Positions 10,539 to 19,403 of a DNA stretch of 23,567 nucleotides are shown here, piece after piece. The translations under genes were made by a program, and so were the position numbers. Position 1 is the first letter of the stretch. The number at the start of each line of letters is the position of its first letter. The stretch spans positions 1-23,567 of the forward strand of contig JAKOGH010000539.1 of NCBI GenBank assembly GCA_024811115.1, written 5' to 3'. The DNA comes from Terana coerulea (lineage: Eukaryota > Basidiomycota > Agaricomycetes > Polyporales > Phanerochaetaceae). The notes beneath the pieces are model-generated. The model saw only the letters and a program-made list of their open reading frames with translations, searched no databases and was not told the origin of the DNA.

Positions 10539-11353
10539 GTGCAGGGAAAACGAGCGAAGTGCGTTGACGCGAACGCCGAGAACGTCCAGTGCAACCTCTA
10601 CGACGGCGACCGGCCCATCTGGCCTGAGAGTGTCGAGCCCATTCCGCCGATCCCTCAGTCGACCGCGTCCACCTCTGTTCGCCGTCTTACTAGGGGCCAG
10701 GCCATCTCACTCTTCAATGTCTTCTTTCCGATCCGCATCTATGATGTTGACCCCTCTCTCGCTCCTGCCCTTTCACATATCCGCGACTCTGCAGGCCTCT
10801 TGCAATCCCCTGTCACAGGGCCACTCCTCCCTTCCCCTGCCCACGGCTCTTTCCATGGCCCCGAAGCTCTAACATACAGCTACCCTTCACCTGTAACGCT
10901 GCGAACTACGGTTGCTTCGCCGGCTACTACTTGCCAGAGGCGGGCGGCCTATCCGCTGCCTCTGTTCATCCGCCGGCGCACGTGCCCCCACGCGTATCAT
11001 CGACGACGACAATGACTAGAGGCTCTAGGACGTTGTAGACGTTCTCAGGTCACAGCTATGAGCTGTACGCTCGCTGCACGTGGATCGGACCCACCGAAAG
11101 CGCTGAAGAGAAGGTTGAGCCGCGCACCCGTGGTGCTGAGCGGTGCCCTGGCTGGGATGTTGGATCGTCTTCGTTAACATTCTCGAGTGGCACGACGGGA
11201 GTGACTGGGACTGTCTCCGGGTACGCTTCTCCGCCGCCGCCGCTGCCTCCCGTTCCGCGGGTGGCACGTCCCCCTACTCTGTACTGGACACGTTTGGATC
11301 TGATTAACCATCACGTTGCTTGTACTCGCCTGACCTGTACACGTACTCTGTAG
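10539..11353 (+). pseudogene. Decayed coding region, unknown protein
   Basis: Coding-like sequence moves between plus-strand frames. The frame of 10539-11015 reads naturally at first (CNLYDGDRPIWPESVEPIPP). The frame open from 10745 to 11035 then looks better from about 10870 (TCNAANYGCFAGYYLPEAGG). After one TAG at 11036-11038 the same frame stays open to a stop at 11351-11353, containing GHSYELYARCTWIGPTE and a Pro-rich stretch PPPPLPPVP. One frameshift and one nonsense codon would explain the pattern, as would an unrecognised intron near 11010-11038. No family recognised. The short GGC-type run near 11226-11250 is just the Pro/Ala codon tract. Confidence 0.28.
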
Positions 11354-11621
11354 GTGTCAGTTTAATATTAGTGTAATCATACATTATCAATTCTCTGTTA
11401 TTGTCGTCTTCCGCGCTCGCCCGAGTGAATGTCCGAGTCAGCGACAGCACAGTAGTATACTCAATCTGAACAGAAAGGAGTGTTGCGGCATACATATGTA
11501 TATTGTACATTCCGACAATAATTCAAAGATTCGGCACTGCTCATGCACATGGGCGAAGTATTGCAGACAGTCGATGGTTTCTGTGTGCGCAACCTCAGCC
11601 ACAATGGAAGGAGCCTACTTA
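11354..11621. other. AT-rich intergenic spacer
   Basis: Low-GC sequence with no ORF of note. It separates the decayed region to the left from the second Ohr copy. Confidence 0.5.
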
Positions 11622-12456
11622 CCACCGACGCTTGGACTCGGAAGAAGCAAATGCTCCCACGGCTACCGCCACAAAGTCCCTGTCACGGCGCACGTGGACA
11701 GTGACAGTTCGTCGTGAAGGAGCGCCAGCCAATTGCGCGCCACCGACTCTCTCGCCGCCGTCATCGACGTCAAGCGCACTTGTGTCAGCGTTGTCACCTA
11801 CGCCTTTCCCCAAGGTGCGCATACATGGACGTTGTTTTCATACTTAGCGATGATTCTTATCTCACCCCTCTACCGCCCTCTCCAAGTCGTTCTGGCCATG
11901 CTTTCTCTCGTCGCTCATCAACATCTCACACAGCGAGCAGCTCGGTCATCCTTTTCGTGATGCGCCTCCAGGTTGCTGGTATTACTCTCGCGCCATAAGG
12001 TTGGATCCATCGTCATGAAATGGCATCTGGGCTGAAACTGCGCTCGGACGGTACGCCGCCCATGCGACGGCCCGCGGCCAGGACCGGAACGGCCAAGTCA
12101 AGTCCGAAGATGACGACGGCTTCGACCTGCGTCTTGCAGTGCCTCGTTCACTGGACGGCAAGGGTGCCACTCAGCACCTTGGGCACTTGTTTGCTATGGG
12201 CTATTCTGGCACGCCACGCTTGTCTGGCTCGGTGTATCCGAGAACCCATAGGTTATCTGACTGCCTTGCAATAGCTCGCCTCCTCTCCGCCATCCAGATG
12301 GCGTCGAACCAATTGGCAAGACGGTGGAAGCCCCGTAATTCTGTAGTTCATGCGCAGGTTCGTCTCGGGAAGCCCAAAGATCAGGACAAGTTTGGACTAG
12401 AGGTCAAGCTGCAAGTTGAGGGTGTTGACCAGGAGCTCATTGATGCTTGGCATGCT
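11622..12456 (+). repeat. Repeat A, right copy (duplicated Ohr segment)
   Basis: This is the counterpart of 1-842 in the same orientation, including about 270 bp of 5' flank and the Ohr exons 1-3. Similarity ends at the third-intron donor (GTGAGT at 12457), shortly before repeat R begins. The fourth exon, present at 912-974 in the left copy, is not found anywhere downstream in the window. Confidence 0.85.
11898..12456 (+). pseudogene. Ohr/OsmC pseudogene, truncated
   Basis: The second Ohr copy is clearly dead. From ATG 11898 the leader frame hits TGA at 11958-11960, where the left copy has an Arg codon (CGA to TGA). The first-intron acceptor TAG is replaced by CGG at 12049-12051. The second intron (12209-12274) has a GC rather than GT donor. 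The NPEQLF motif with the catalytic Glu has become HLGHLF. The first catalytic Cys is CGC (Arg, 12277-12279). The exon with CPYS is missing. Exon 3 keeps an open frame without the two deletions seen in the left copy (LEVKLQVEGVDQELIDAWHA), which is what allowed those deletions to be located. Confidence 0.9.
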
Positions 12457-12539
12457 GTGAGTTCTGCGATCTCAGCGCTGCGAAATGCTCTTGCTCTCAC
12501 TGATCCGTTCTCAGGGAGAGTTGTGGAGTAGATTGGACC

Positions 12540-12676
12540 CCGTCCTTCCGGTAAATGTGGTAAAAGCCGTGGTAAGCACAAACAGTCTCCATAAGCCCTA
12601 GGATCGCGCTAAATCCAAGCACATGCTTTTTCCAACCCAGCTGCAGGATATAGACCCGCACGGGAAGGCACGTAAT
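12540..12676 (-). pseudogene. Remnant exon with hydrophobic segments (repeat R copy I)
   Basis: On the minus strand a pyrimidine tract ending in CTGCAG is followed by an open exon reading ITCLPVRVYILQLGWKKHVL, then a hydrophobic GFSAILGLMETVCAYHGFYH. The same frame is recognisable without indels in repeat R copy III (19944-20085), where two stops interrupt it. The pattern of a short hydrophobic stretch, a basic turn, and a second hydrophobic stretch loosely resembles basidiomycete multi-spanning membrane proteins of the DUF6534/DUF6533 kind. That resemblance is from memory and weak. Conservation of frame suggests repeat R contains a former gene. Confidence 0.3.
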
Positions 12677-12990
12677 CTGCAGAAAGAAAAGACACATCGA
12701 GATGATGAGACAGTGATACTGTCATGGCAATTGAGGAGAACTTTAAGCTGAGCTGCAAGAACATAGGTTCAATGCAAGGATAGGTGTCTGCATATAATAT
12801 ATCTGTATGAGCGTAGAGGTACAAATTTATCTGTAGAGAATGCCGCTCATCGCTTTTGCTTTCCGAGCTCTAATTCGAGAATCAGACTTCAAGTGCGCAC
12901 ATGCATAATGATGCGCCGCACGCTACCGTCGAAGAAAGAGAGCCTATAAAATATACAGATAAATAAATCTACTGGAGAGTGAATTTCTAG

Positions 12991-13222
12991 AAAAGGAGCA
13001 AAAGACTCCGGCTGACCGGGCAGTGTTTGTGACAGAGCCAAGTGCTGCCGCTCTGCAGACTTGGATGCCCGTTCCTAGCGGGTCGCGCGAGACATCTTCG
13101 GTCGGATCCGAACGACCTGGGCCGGTGTCGAACTCTCGTTCGTCTGGTGTTCTTGCGGTCCAGCCTCAAACGCTCTTGACCTCCGAGCCACCGCGGCTTG
13201 TTAGCGTTCTGAACGGAACTGC
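12991..13222 (-). ncRNA. Candidate structured RNA / SINE core, copy I
   Basis: This is the reverse complement of the core at 13580-13811, differing at only one position across the 216 bases before the terminator. The minus-strand terminator-like T-run is TTTT (12994-12991). See the entry at 13580-13811 for the proposed A box, B box and hairpins, all of which are unchanged here. Strand assignment follows the promoter-like boxes and T-run and is an inference. Confidence 0.45.
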
Positions 13223-13374
13223 CTAAGTACCCATCGCCAGCGTCCAGGATCTCACAGTCCAGCGTCGTGAATATGTTTCTGCTACTTTAGTGCTGTGCAT
13301 ACATGAGTATAGCTATATATCCTAGCATTTCTAGCCCGCAAGTAAGGATACGAGTGACCTGGAAGGGAAATGCA

Positions 13375-13856
13375 GCCCTGCGGGCGACTTCCGAGCGTCT
13401 ATTTACATGGCTGCAACCTCGCGCTTTTCTACGTACTTAGGCGTCCCTCATATCCTTACTTATGCACCCAAAAGTTCAGACATATAACAATGTACTTGTT
13501 AAAGTTAACTTCTGGGGCACTGAAAGCACGAGCACGACGCTGGGTCCCACAATTTTCGATGCCGGAGACGGATACTTGGGCAGTTCCGTTCAGAACGCTA
13601 ACAAGCCGCGGTGGCTCGGAGGTCAAGAGCGTTTGAGGCTGGACCGCAAGAACACCAGACGAACGAGAGTTCGACACCGGCCCAGGTCGTTCGGATCCGA
13701 CCGAAGATGTCTCGCGCGACCCGCTAGGAACGGGCATCCAAGTCTGCAGAGCGGCAGCACCTGGCTCTGTCACAAACACTGCCCGGTCAGCCGGAGTCTT
13801 TGCTCCTTTTTCTAGAAATTTACTCTCCAGTAGGTTTATTTATCTGTCTACTTTCT
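13375..13856 (+). repeat. Repeat R, copy II
   Basis: Aligned with 19210-19680 in the same orientation, starting around the gggcgac...cgagcgtct block and ending near ttatttatctgtctac. It lacks the downstream half of the repeat seen in copies I and III. It faces copy I, so 12945-13351 and 13451-13860 form inverted arms about 100 bp apart. The upstream flank (for example 13510-13579) is about 80 percent identical to copy III by eye, much less than the core. Confidence 0.8.
13580..13811 (+). ncRNA. Candidate structured RNA / SINE core, copy II
   Basis: This 232-bp block is almost identical in three places. In 13580-13795 it differs once from copy I and three times from copy III (at 13631, 13704 and 13761). 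An A-box-like TGGCTCGGAGG (13612-13622) and a B-box-like GAGTTCGACACC (13667-13678) lie about 45 bp apart, as in tRNA-type Pol III promoters, and TTTTT at 13807-13811 would terminate. Short hairpins follow one another: GTTC/GAAC at 13583, GCTC/GAGC at 13614 (D-arm-like), CTGG/CCAG at 13639, CGAAC-GAGA-GTTCG at 13660-13673 with a GNRA loop, GGTCG/CGACC at 13685, CCCG/CGGG at 13720, CTGC/GCAG at 13744, and CCGG/CCGG at 13783. All three substitutions fall outside these stems. It could be a tRNA-derived SINE or a Pol III gene family. No full tRNA cloverleaf is present, and I recognise no known RNA. Confidence 0.45.
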
Positions 13857-13892
13857 ACACTGCCCGGTCAGCCGGAGTCTTTGCTCCTTTTT
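13777..13892 (+). repeat. 35-bp direct repeat at the core's 3' end
   Basis: The 35 bases beginning cactgcccggtcagccggag and ending in TTTTT occur at 13777-13811 and, perfectly, again at 13858-13892, 81 bp further on. The second copy carries the last hairpin and the T-run of the core but nothing else of it. Confidence 0.95.
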
Positions 13893-14716
13893 ACTGTGAC
13901 TAATTTTTAATAAAGACCACTGGCGCATCAGAAATCGGGACTCGGTAACTCAGAGTCTCAGACTTCAATGTAGATGCAGTACACAGATTCCGCTCCACCC
14001 TCCGCGAGCTGGTTTCTGTGGTCTGCCACGCAGTCACTACCACGTATGTTGGGTGGGTCGTCATCTGAAAATACGCACGGGAATAATCGTTGTGGTTGTT
14101 GTCCCAGTTCTCCATTTTATGAGACGCTTCAACTACTGCCATACCACCGTATTTCCTGATACACAAGAGGCCGATCGTCTACTGTTCTCACATATCCTAA
14201 CCTCCTCTTGATGCTCAACGAAGCGCACGCTGTTCTGTAGGTTTGAACTTGAATGAAAATTCATTGCCCGAACAGGGCTATTCTCAATTTTACGGAGTGC
14301 TGAAAACCGGGGATGAGTTATAGTACAAAGAGTAATCGGAGTCACGAGGCTCTGAGAATATACCGACGGCTATCTGCTCTGAACAGAACAATGAAGGCTA
14401 GAATGACTGAGCAGGCCTTAGGCAGATGGAGCGCGACTCACTCGCGTTTGTCCAATAAGCGGTATTGAATAACCGCCTTAATTGTGTCCGAGAAGATGCC
14501 GCAGAAATTCGGCTTCAACCCTGGCTCCTACTAGTGATTGTTTTCTATTGATTGTTGCACCTGGCAGATTTAGATTCGCCGCAGGAGGTCTGTGGTCGAG
14601 AGACTCTCCGGAAGAGCCATCGGCGTATGAGGACTTCTTCTCCTCGTCTCATGGTGTGCGTCCAAGAGGGGTTCAGACCTTAGCTTGACTTGAGCGCGCG
14701 AGGACAGAGCCCTCGA
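13893..14716. other. No gene recognised
   Basis: AT-rich at first, with an AATAAA near 13908-13913. It has only short ORFs (up to 88 codons), no motif and no repeat partner. Confidence 0.45.
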
Positions 14717-15004
14717 TTAAATGAGGTACGCGACGCTGTAATCCTCCGCGACGTGATCGGCAATCCGAGGGTTGGACCTTGGGTTGCTGGAGTTATTAAG
14801 CCTATCGCGATTCGAGCTACTATCGAGTGCATACCTGGCGAGAGCGTCTTCGCACTTGAGCCTGTGCACGCCGAAGGAGTATCCATTACTGGACAAATGT
14901 AACACGCCGGCGTTGTCGGCGCGCCATAGTTGAGCCAGAGCGTCGAGCGAGGAAACGTCGACATGGTACTGCGGAGGCCAGATACGCTGCATCCTACAAA
15001 GCAT
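14717..15004 (-). CDS. Possible small spliced gene or gene remnant, unknown
   Basis: A 95-codon minus-strand frame starting at 15004 includes IWPPQYHVDVSSLDALAQLW and GVLHLSSNGYSFGVHRLKC, and ends ADHVAEDYSVAYLI. A good 48-bp intron candidate (GTATGC at 14834 to CTCCAG at 14787, with a TTAATAAC branch-like site) lies inside it. Because 48 is divisible by three, the frame is open with or without splicing, giving 79 or 95 residues. Upstream on the same strand another coding-like piece (NPSGTRIVNVDSAFMNAL) is in a different frame, so this may be the 3' end of a longer or broken gene. A competing plus-strand ORF (14690-14902) overlaps. No family recognised. Confidence 0.28.
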   Translation of the reverse strand: MLCRMQRIWPPQYHVDVSSLDALAQLWRADNAGVLHLSSNGYSFGVHRLKCEDALARYALDSSSNRDRLNNSSNPRSNPRIADHVAEDYSVAYLI

Positions 15005-15752
15005 TCATGAAGGCACTGTCGACATTCACGATCCTAGTGCCAGAAGGGTTCAGTTTGCGAGGGGTTTGGTTGAACGGCGCCGAGCTGCTAGCTTGTTTCG
15101 AAGGTACTCCGTCGCGCTAAACCGGTCTTCAGGCCTCAGAAAGTGCTGCGTAGGATCAGGATCCTCAAATTTTGGTGAGTCGTCCGTGCACCTGGCTTCT
15201 TGGAGCTGTGAAATGGAAGTGAAGGACAGAGGGCGTCACGGTGCGGAGGCCGTTGGCTAGCCAGCGTCATGAAGCTGCCACAACACGGTAAATATTCCGT
15301 AATTAGAGACAGAGATACTATATGCTTACAAGACCAATATAGCAGCCTTCTTCAAATATCGTAGGGTTGGATTAGGATCTGAGGCCTGAGTAGCCGTGGC
15401 AGGCCGAGAGGTGCAAGGACAGGTCAAGACGGGCTTGGCCGCCGGAACGATGTGCTCGGGCGCCTCCTGGTCGGCATCGTGCGAGCCGTTAGATCGTGCG
15501 GCCGCTTGCTGCCGTCTTGCGTAGGTCAAACGTCCAATGGACCGTCCATCCCCAGCTCAACCTCGTCTTGTTCCTCGTTGTTTAACACACTGCCCGCTTG
15601 TCATTCTCAGCCTCAAATCACCGAGAGCGAATTGCACACTTGGACCGCGTCTCACTACAGACTCGCAGCACGCAATCGAATCTATTTCGACCGACTGGCT
15701 CTCTGGCAACACTCTGAAGTCTGGAAGCAGCGGAATCCAGCTGTCGAATTCA
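15005..15752. other. Spacer and 5' region of BTB gene 1
   Basis: Short ORFs only. A minus-strand ORF at 15326-15529 and plus-strand frames running into the BTB gene are open but carry no motif. The last 200-300 bp probably hold the BTB promoter and leader; no unambiguous TATA element was identified. Confidence 0.4.
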
Positions 15753-16747
15753 ATGGCAGATCCATCTTTTGCGTCTACAAGGCACCCCGAGCTCTGGTTC
15801 TCAGATGGAACCGTGGTCTTGGTTTCCGATAACGCGATGTTCAAAGTCTACGCCGGCTTGCTAGCGAAACAATCTAGCATCTTCTGCGGAATGCTTGCCC
15901 TGCCACAGGCCGAGGACGCCGATGTCTTTGAAGGTTGCCCTGTTGTTGCTATGTCGGGGGATCGTATGGAGGATTTGGTTGACTTTCTCAAGTTCACTGT
16001 AAACCCAGAGTACGTGGCACGCTTGCTCAGATTTACTGACGTGCTGACATGGCCGTATGGAACAGTCACCTCTCTACCATTCTCAAAGACCTCTATAGAG
16101 CTACGGACATGCTCGTGATTGCCGAGAAATACCAAGCTAAATCACTGCAGCAGAAGCTTATTCAAATCCTTCGAGCGTTGTTTCCCACCACTTTGGCTGG
16201 ATACGACGCCTTGATCAAGCGTTCCTACTTTATTGGAAGAGACGAAGTTCCAACATCCATGATCGTCGCTCTTGCCAACACCGCCGAGCTCCACGCGCCG
16301 TCCTTATTTCCCTCCTCGCTCTTCAGACTGCTCCTCCGAGGCTCGACGTCTGTCATCGAACCCGTCACTTTCCGAGGGCGCGAAATCGTACCCACCGCGA
16401 GGGTTGTCCAGCTCATCACTGACGGCAAGAAGATGCTTACCGGCCTGGCTATGCAAATGGTTTATTCGAAGATCTTCTCCACGACTTGTCCCACGGCGAT
16501 GCGACAATGCAACAGCGCACGGTCGTCCTTCGTGGACAAATTTCGTATCCAAGACGCGCTGACCAACGTCTTTATAAACCCCGTAGGGCTGGCTGAAGAC
16601 GATGATTTCAGGTCCTTCTGCAAAATCTGCCGACCGGTGTTCAAAGAAGACTACGAGCGCGGCCGAAAGGTTGTATGGAATCAGCTGCCCTGGTGCTTCC
16701 GACTACCAGGCTGGGACGACATGGCAACAGATGGCGCAAAGTCGTGA
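15753..16747 (+). CDS. BTB/POZ domain protein 1
   Basis: BTB/POZ domains mediate protein dimerisation and often link to Cullin-3 ubiquitin ligases or chromatin; this fungal family is large and mostly uncharacterised. The model is exon 1 15753-16009, a 56-bp intron 16010-16065 (GTACGT donor, CTGAC branch site, AACAG acceptor), and exon 2 16066-16747. It gives 312 residues with no break. The N-terminal BTB fold shows RHPELWFSDGTVVLVSDN, then the helix FKVYAGLLAKQSSIFCGML, then EGCPVVAMSG and the helix MEDLVDFLKF. After the intron come LLVIAEKYQ-type helices (MLVIAEKYQAKSLQQKLIQI) typical of the region just after BTB. The C-terminal part is family-specific and ends CKICRPVFKEDYERGRKVVW followed by N-x-LP. 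The frame is open upstream of the chosen Met, but that sequence does not resemble the family, so 15753 is preferred. It is convergent with the coiled-coil gene. Confidence 0.9.
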
Positions 16748-17027
16748 AACTGCAAGCGTTAGCATACCCAAGTAATCGAGCAGTGCCATGCTCACATGTA
16801 CGTAGTGTACTGTATTCATGCATTCATTTCGGCTTGGATCAGACTCAGATTGCGTCGTACACCCTGCCGTCTGACTTAGTGAACGCGTAAGCATGCCTCC
16901 TGTCGATAAAAGAACCTCCCAACGTCGTGGTGCAACGCATTCGAAACAATGATATACAAGGCTATGTATCTCACTGGCCATTGACACTAGCATTCCAGAT
17001 GGCAGGAGAACAACATTATGGACATTT

Positions 17028-18192
17028 CTACAGCGAGGCAATGGGCTTTCTCCTCAGTTTGCGCAACGCTGAAGAAGGCGCGAGCTCGAGGTTAAGGGTC
17101 CTGGACCTCGCCTTGACCATCGCCATACCTCTCCTCCCCACAGCGCGACTTCTGGCCCTGGTCAACATCCCAGTGTAAGCCGTGCTGCCAACAGTCGATG
17201 CAGTGGACGCCGAGCGTTTCTCCGCTATGCTGCCAGCATTGGACGGTTCGGCCTTAGCAGTGTTGTCGACGACAGTTCTTCGGTGGGTAGAGATTGAAGA
17301 AATGATGCTTGGTACGATAGATACGCTTTCCTTCATGTCGATATCTGCTAGTTAAGTTGTTACTATGACTCCAGACATAGTTCACGACAACACTCACCTT
17401 CGACATTCATGAGACGCTCAGCTTCCATCTCGTAGTCGTCGTCATTGATCCAAGAGAACGGTTCCTGTGACGCATGCAGTTCTGCCCCTTCCGCCGCTCC
17501 TCTCAACGCCTTCTCTAACTCACGTTTTATCTCGGCAGGTTCGAGTTCCATCTTGTCGCCGTCTTGAACGACCCACGAGAATGGCTTCTGCGAGGCTTGC
17601 AACTCTGTAAGTTCGGAGGTCTCTCGCAGTGCCTTTTCCGACCCTCGTTCGACCTCGACAGATTCGGCATCCATCTCGTCGTCGTCATTGACCCACGAGA
17701 ATGGCTCCTGTGAGGCTTCAAGTGCTGCACGCTCCTCGGCTACCCTGGATGCTTCCTCCAGCTCTCTTTCCACCTCCTTCGTCTTCCTCCTCTCATCGGC
17801 CAGGATTTCTTCCAGAACGCGAACCCGTTCTTCCCACTCCTCGCCCATCTGCTTGAGCACTTCGCATGCCCGTGCATCCTCCTCGCTTTTCTTCTCTATT
17901 GCTTTGATGGCGTCTGCTAGCATCGAGGCATTGGCGTACACTTGCGCGTGGAAGTCGAAGTCATAGAATTCGCGTGATGATGCAGATTCGGAGTGTTGGC
18001 CGTCTGACGTGGCTGTAGAGCTGATAGATGACGAAGACGCAAAGAATTCGACGTCGGAAATGTCTGAGAGAGTGATAAAGAAGCTAAGGAGAAAGAAAGG
18101 TGTGAGATGCGTCAACAGAAACGGCGCGACGATTTATGCTTACGCAGATAGTCAGCCTCAGTCGATATCGAAATAAGGCTGACACGCAACAT
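17028..18192 (-). CDS. Coiled-coil protein with three ~40-residue repeats
   Basis: Three exons fit perfectly: 18144-18192, 17398-18063 and 17028-17347. The introns are 80 bp (GTAAGC...TCTCAG) and 50 bp (GTGAGT...CTTAACTAG), and both are phase 1. The product has 344 residues. The short first exon encodes MLRVSLISISTEADYL. Residues 20-47 are Ser/Asp-rich. About 60-130 form a charged coiled coil (KSEEDARACEVLKQMGEEWE and onward). Residues 131-235 hold three repeats spaced 40-41 residues apart, each with the motif L-x-A-S-Q-[EK]-P-F-S-W followed by an acidic patch (131, 171 and 212). The C-terminal exon is Ser/Thr-rich, then basic (TRARSRAVGRR and LRKLRRKP), suggesting nuclear localisation or nucleic-acid binding. 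I recognise no named family, and the function is unknown. An unspliced start at 18115 would put intron sequence at the N terminus and is less likely. Confidence 0.82.
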
Positions 18193-19209
18193 CAGCCTCT
18201 TCTACAGTTTAACCAGCAAAGCACCTAAGTGGATGGGCAGCGAGCCTCAAGCTTGCATGCATAGCCACGTAGACGGACTGTTTTTATGTTGGCGTACCAC
18301 CCTGCCTGTCACCCTTTGCAGATCCCTATAACAGTACTTCTTCAATTACCGCAGATGGTGTAGTATACATGGTGCAAAGTCTATGAAAAACCAAAGATCA
18401 TGTTAATGTTGCATAGAAATATGGTATGGCGGTCTCACTGTTCACTGAGTGGTAGGTCGGACATGGTGGTGGCAGCACTGTAACGACGACTCGCTTCCGC
18501 AGCAAGGAGGCGTTGTGGCGTGGAATTTGATTGATGAGACGGAACGGCCCGATTCTACCCGTCAGTCTCATCTTCCTGTCATCTACCCCGATGTCAGGTT
18601 GGCGGGCTCTTTGTTTCCTGAAACCCGTGGCATGCCTACTGATGAATTATCTGCAGATGCTCATGATTGACTGAACTCTACGAGGCTCACTTCGACCATC
18701 TCGGGACAATTCGTATGAAGTTCTCACGCTGCTTTTCTCTGTGATACAGTACTGATACGTGTCGTTTTGTGCACTTACTAGGTCGTGAAACTCAGTTTCA
18801 GTTACGTCAACCATATGTACAGAGTCTTTCTGTACGTCCATAAGCTCTGTCGCAAGTGTTCGCTACTAGTACAAGGTAGCGGTGAAGGTGAGTGTTTTGA
18901 GAATTCGATCATTTACTGTCTTGCCATTTGACCTCCTACCACCTTTATCGCGACGACGGTAAAATGCACCGTATCTATTTGGGTGCATAAACGTGGATAA
19001 AGTTGAAAGCAGCGGCTCTCGGTCCCGTGAGACTCCACATCGGCGCTCATCGGCATCTGCCAGGGGCTGCTCCGAGCACAGAGTATAGCAAACACGGTTC
19101 GCTCAATGCACGGCAGGCCCTACTTATTCTCAACCGTTTCTTCAGTGTTTTAAAACGCGCAGAGTACCGTGCGGGCTTATACCGGCCGGTCAAGACTGGT
19201 GCGGGCAAC
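18193..19209. other. No gene recognised
   Basis: Contains the probable promoter of the coiled-coil gene at its left end. The remaining ORFs are shorter than 100 codons and show no motif. Confidence 0.45.
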
Positions 19210-19403
19210 CGGCGCGGGCGGGCGACTCACGAGCGTCTGTTTCCACGGCTGCAATCCTCCTCTACGTCCCTCGTAGTAACCTCAGATTTGCGCTAAAAGG
19301 GTAGAATACAGCAAAATACTCAATCAAGATAGTTTCTGAGGCACAGAGAATACTGGCACGACGCTAGGTCTCGAAATTCCAGATGCCAGAGACGGATACT
19401 TGG

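Larger units (their letters stand above)
12480..13350 (-). repeat. Repeat R, copy I (inverted)
   Basis: Read on the minus strand, this segment aligns over about 870 bp with 19210-20150. Matching blocks include gacggtagcg (minus strand near 12930), the MFLQLSL-coding block (minus strand near 12765-12730), ATTACGTGCCTT, and the tail ending near ctgagaacgg. By eye the flanks are about 70-80 percent identical, while the core at 12991-13222 is nearly identical. The low-coordinate edge lies 20-30 bp inside the third intron of the Ohr pseudogene, so R appears to have cut that gene off. Boundaries are approximate, and I saw no terminal inverted repeats. Confidence 0.8.

Noticed and set aside
12139..12531. 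130-codon plus-strand ORF
   Set aside because: It reads through the 66-bp second intron of the Ohr pseudogene, which stays open only because its length is a multiple of three, and then enters repeat R.
13604..13684. True tRNA gene in the R core
   Set aside because: A D-arm-like hairpin and a B-box-like sequence exist, but no matching acceptor stem or proper T-stem can be drawn.
13456..13779. Protein on the minus strand of the R core (begins FVTEPGAAALQTW), open in all three copies
   Set aside because: All three differences between copies change the amino acid in this frame, and the opposite strand is open as well. Identity is better explained at the nucleic-acid level.
17363..18115. Single-exon 250-residue version of the coiled-coil protein
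   Set aside because: Its first 17 codons read through a pyrimidine-rich 3' splice region and its last codons through a GTGAGT intron. The three-exon model joins in frame at both junctions.
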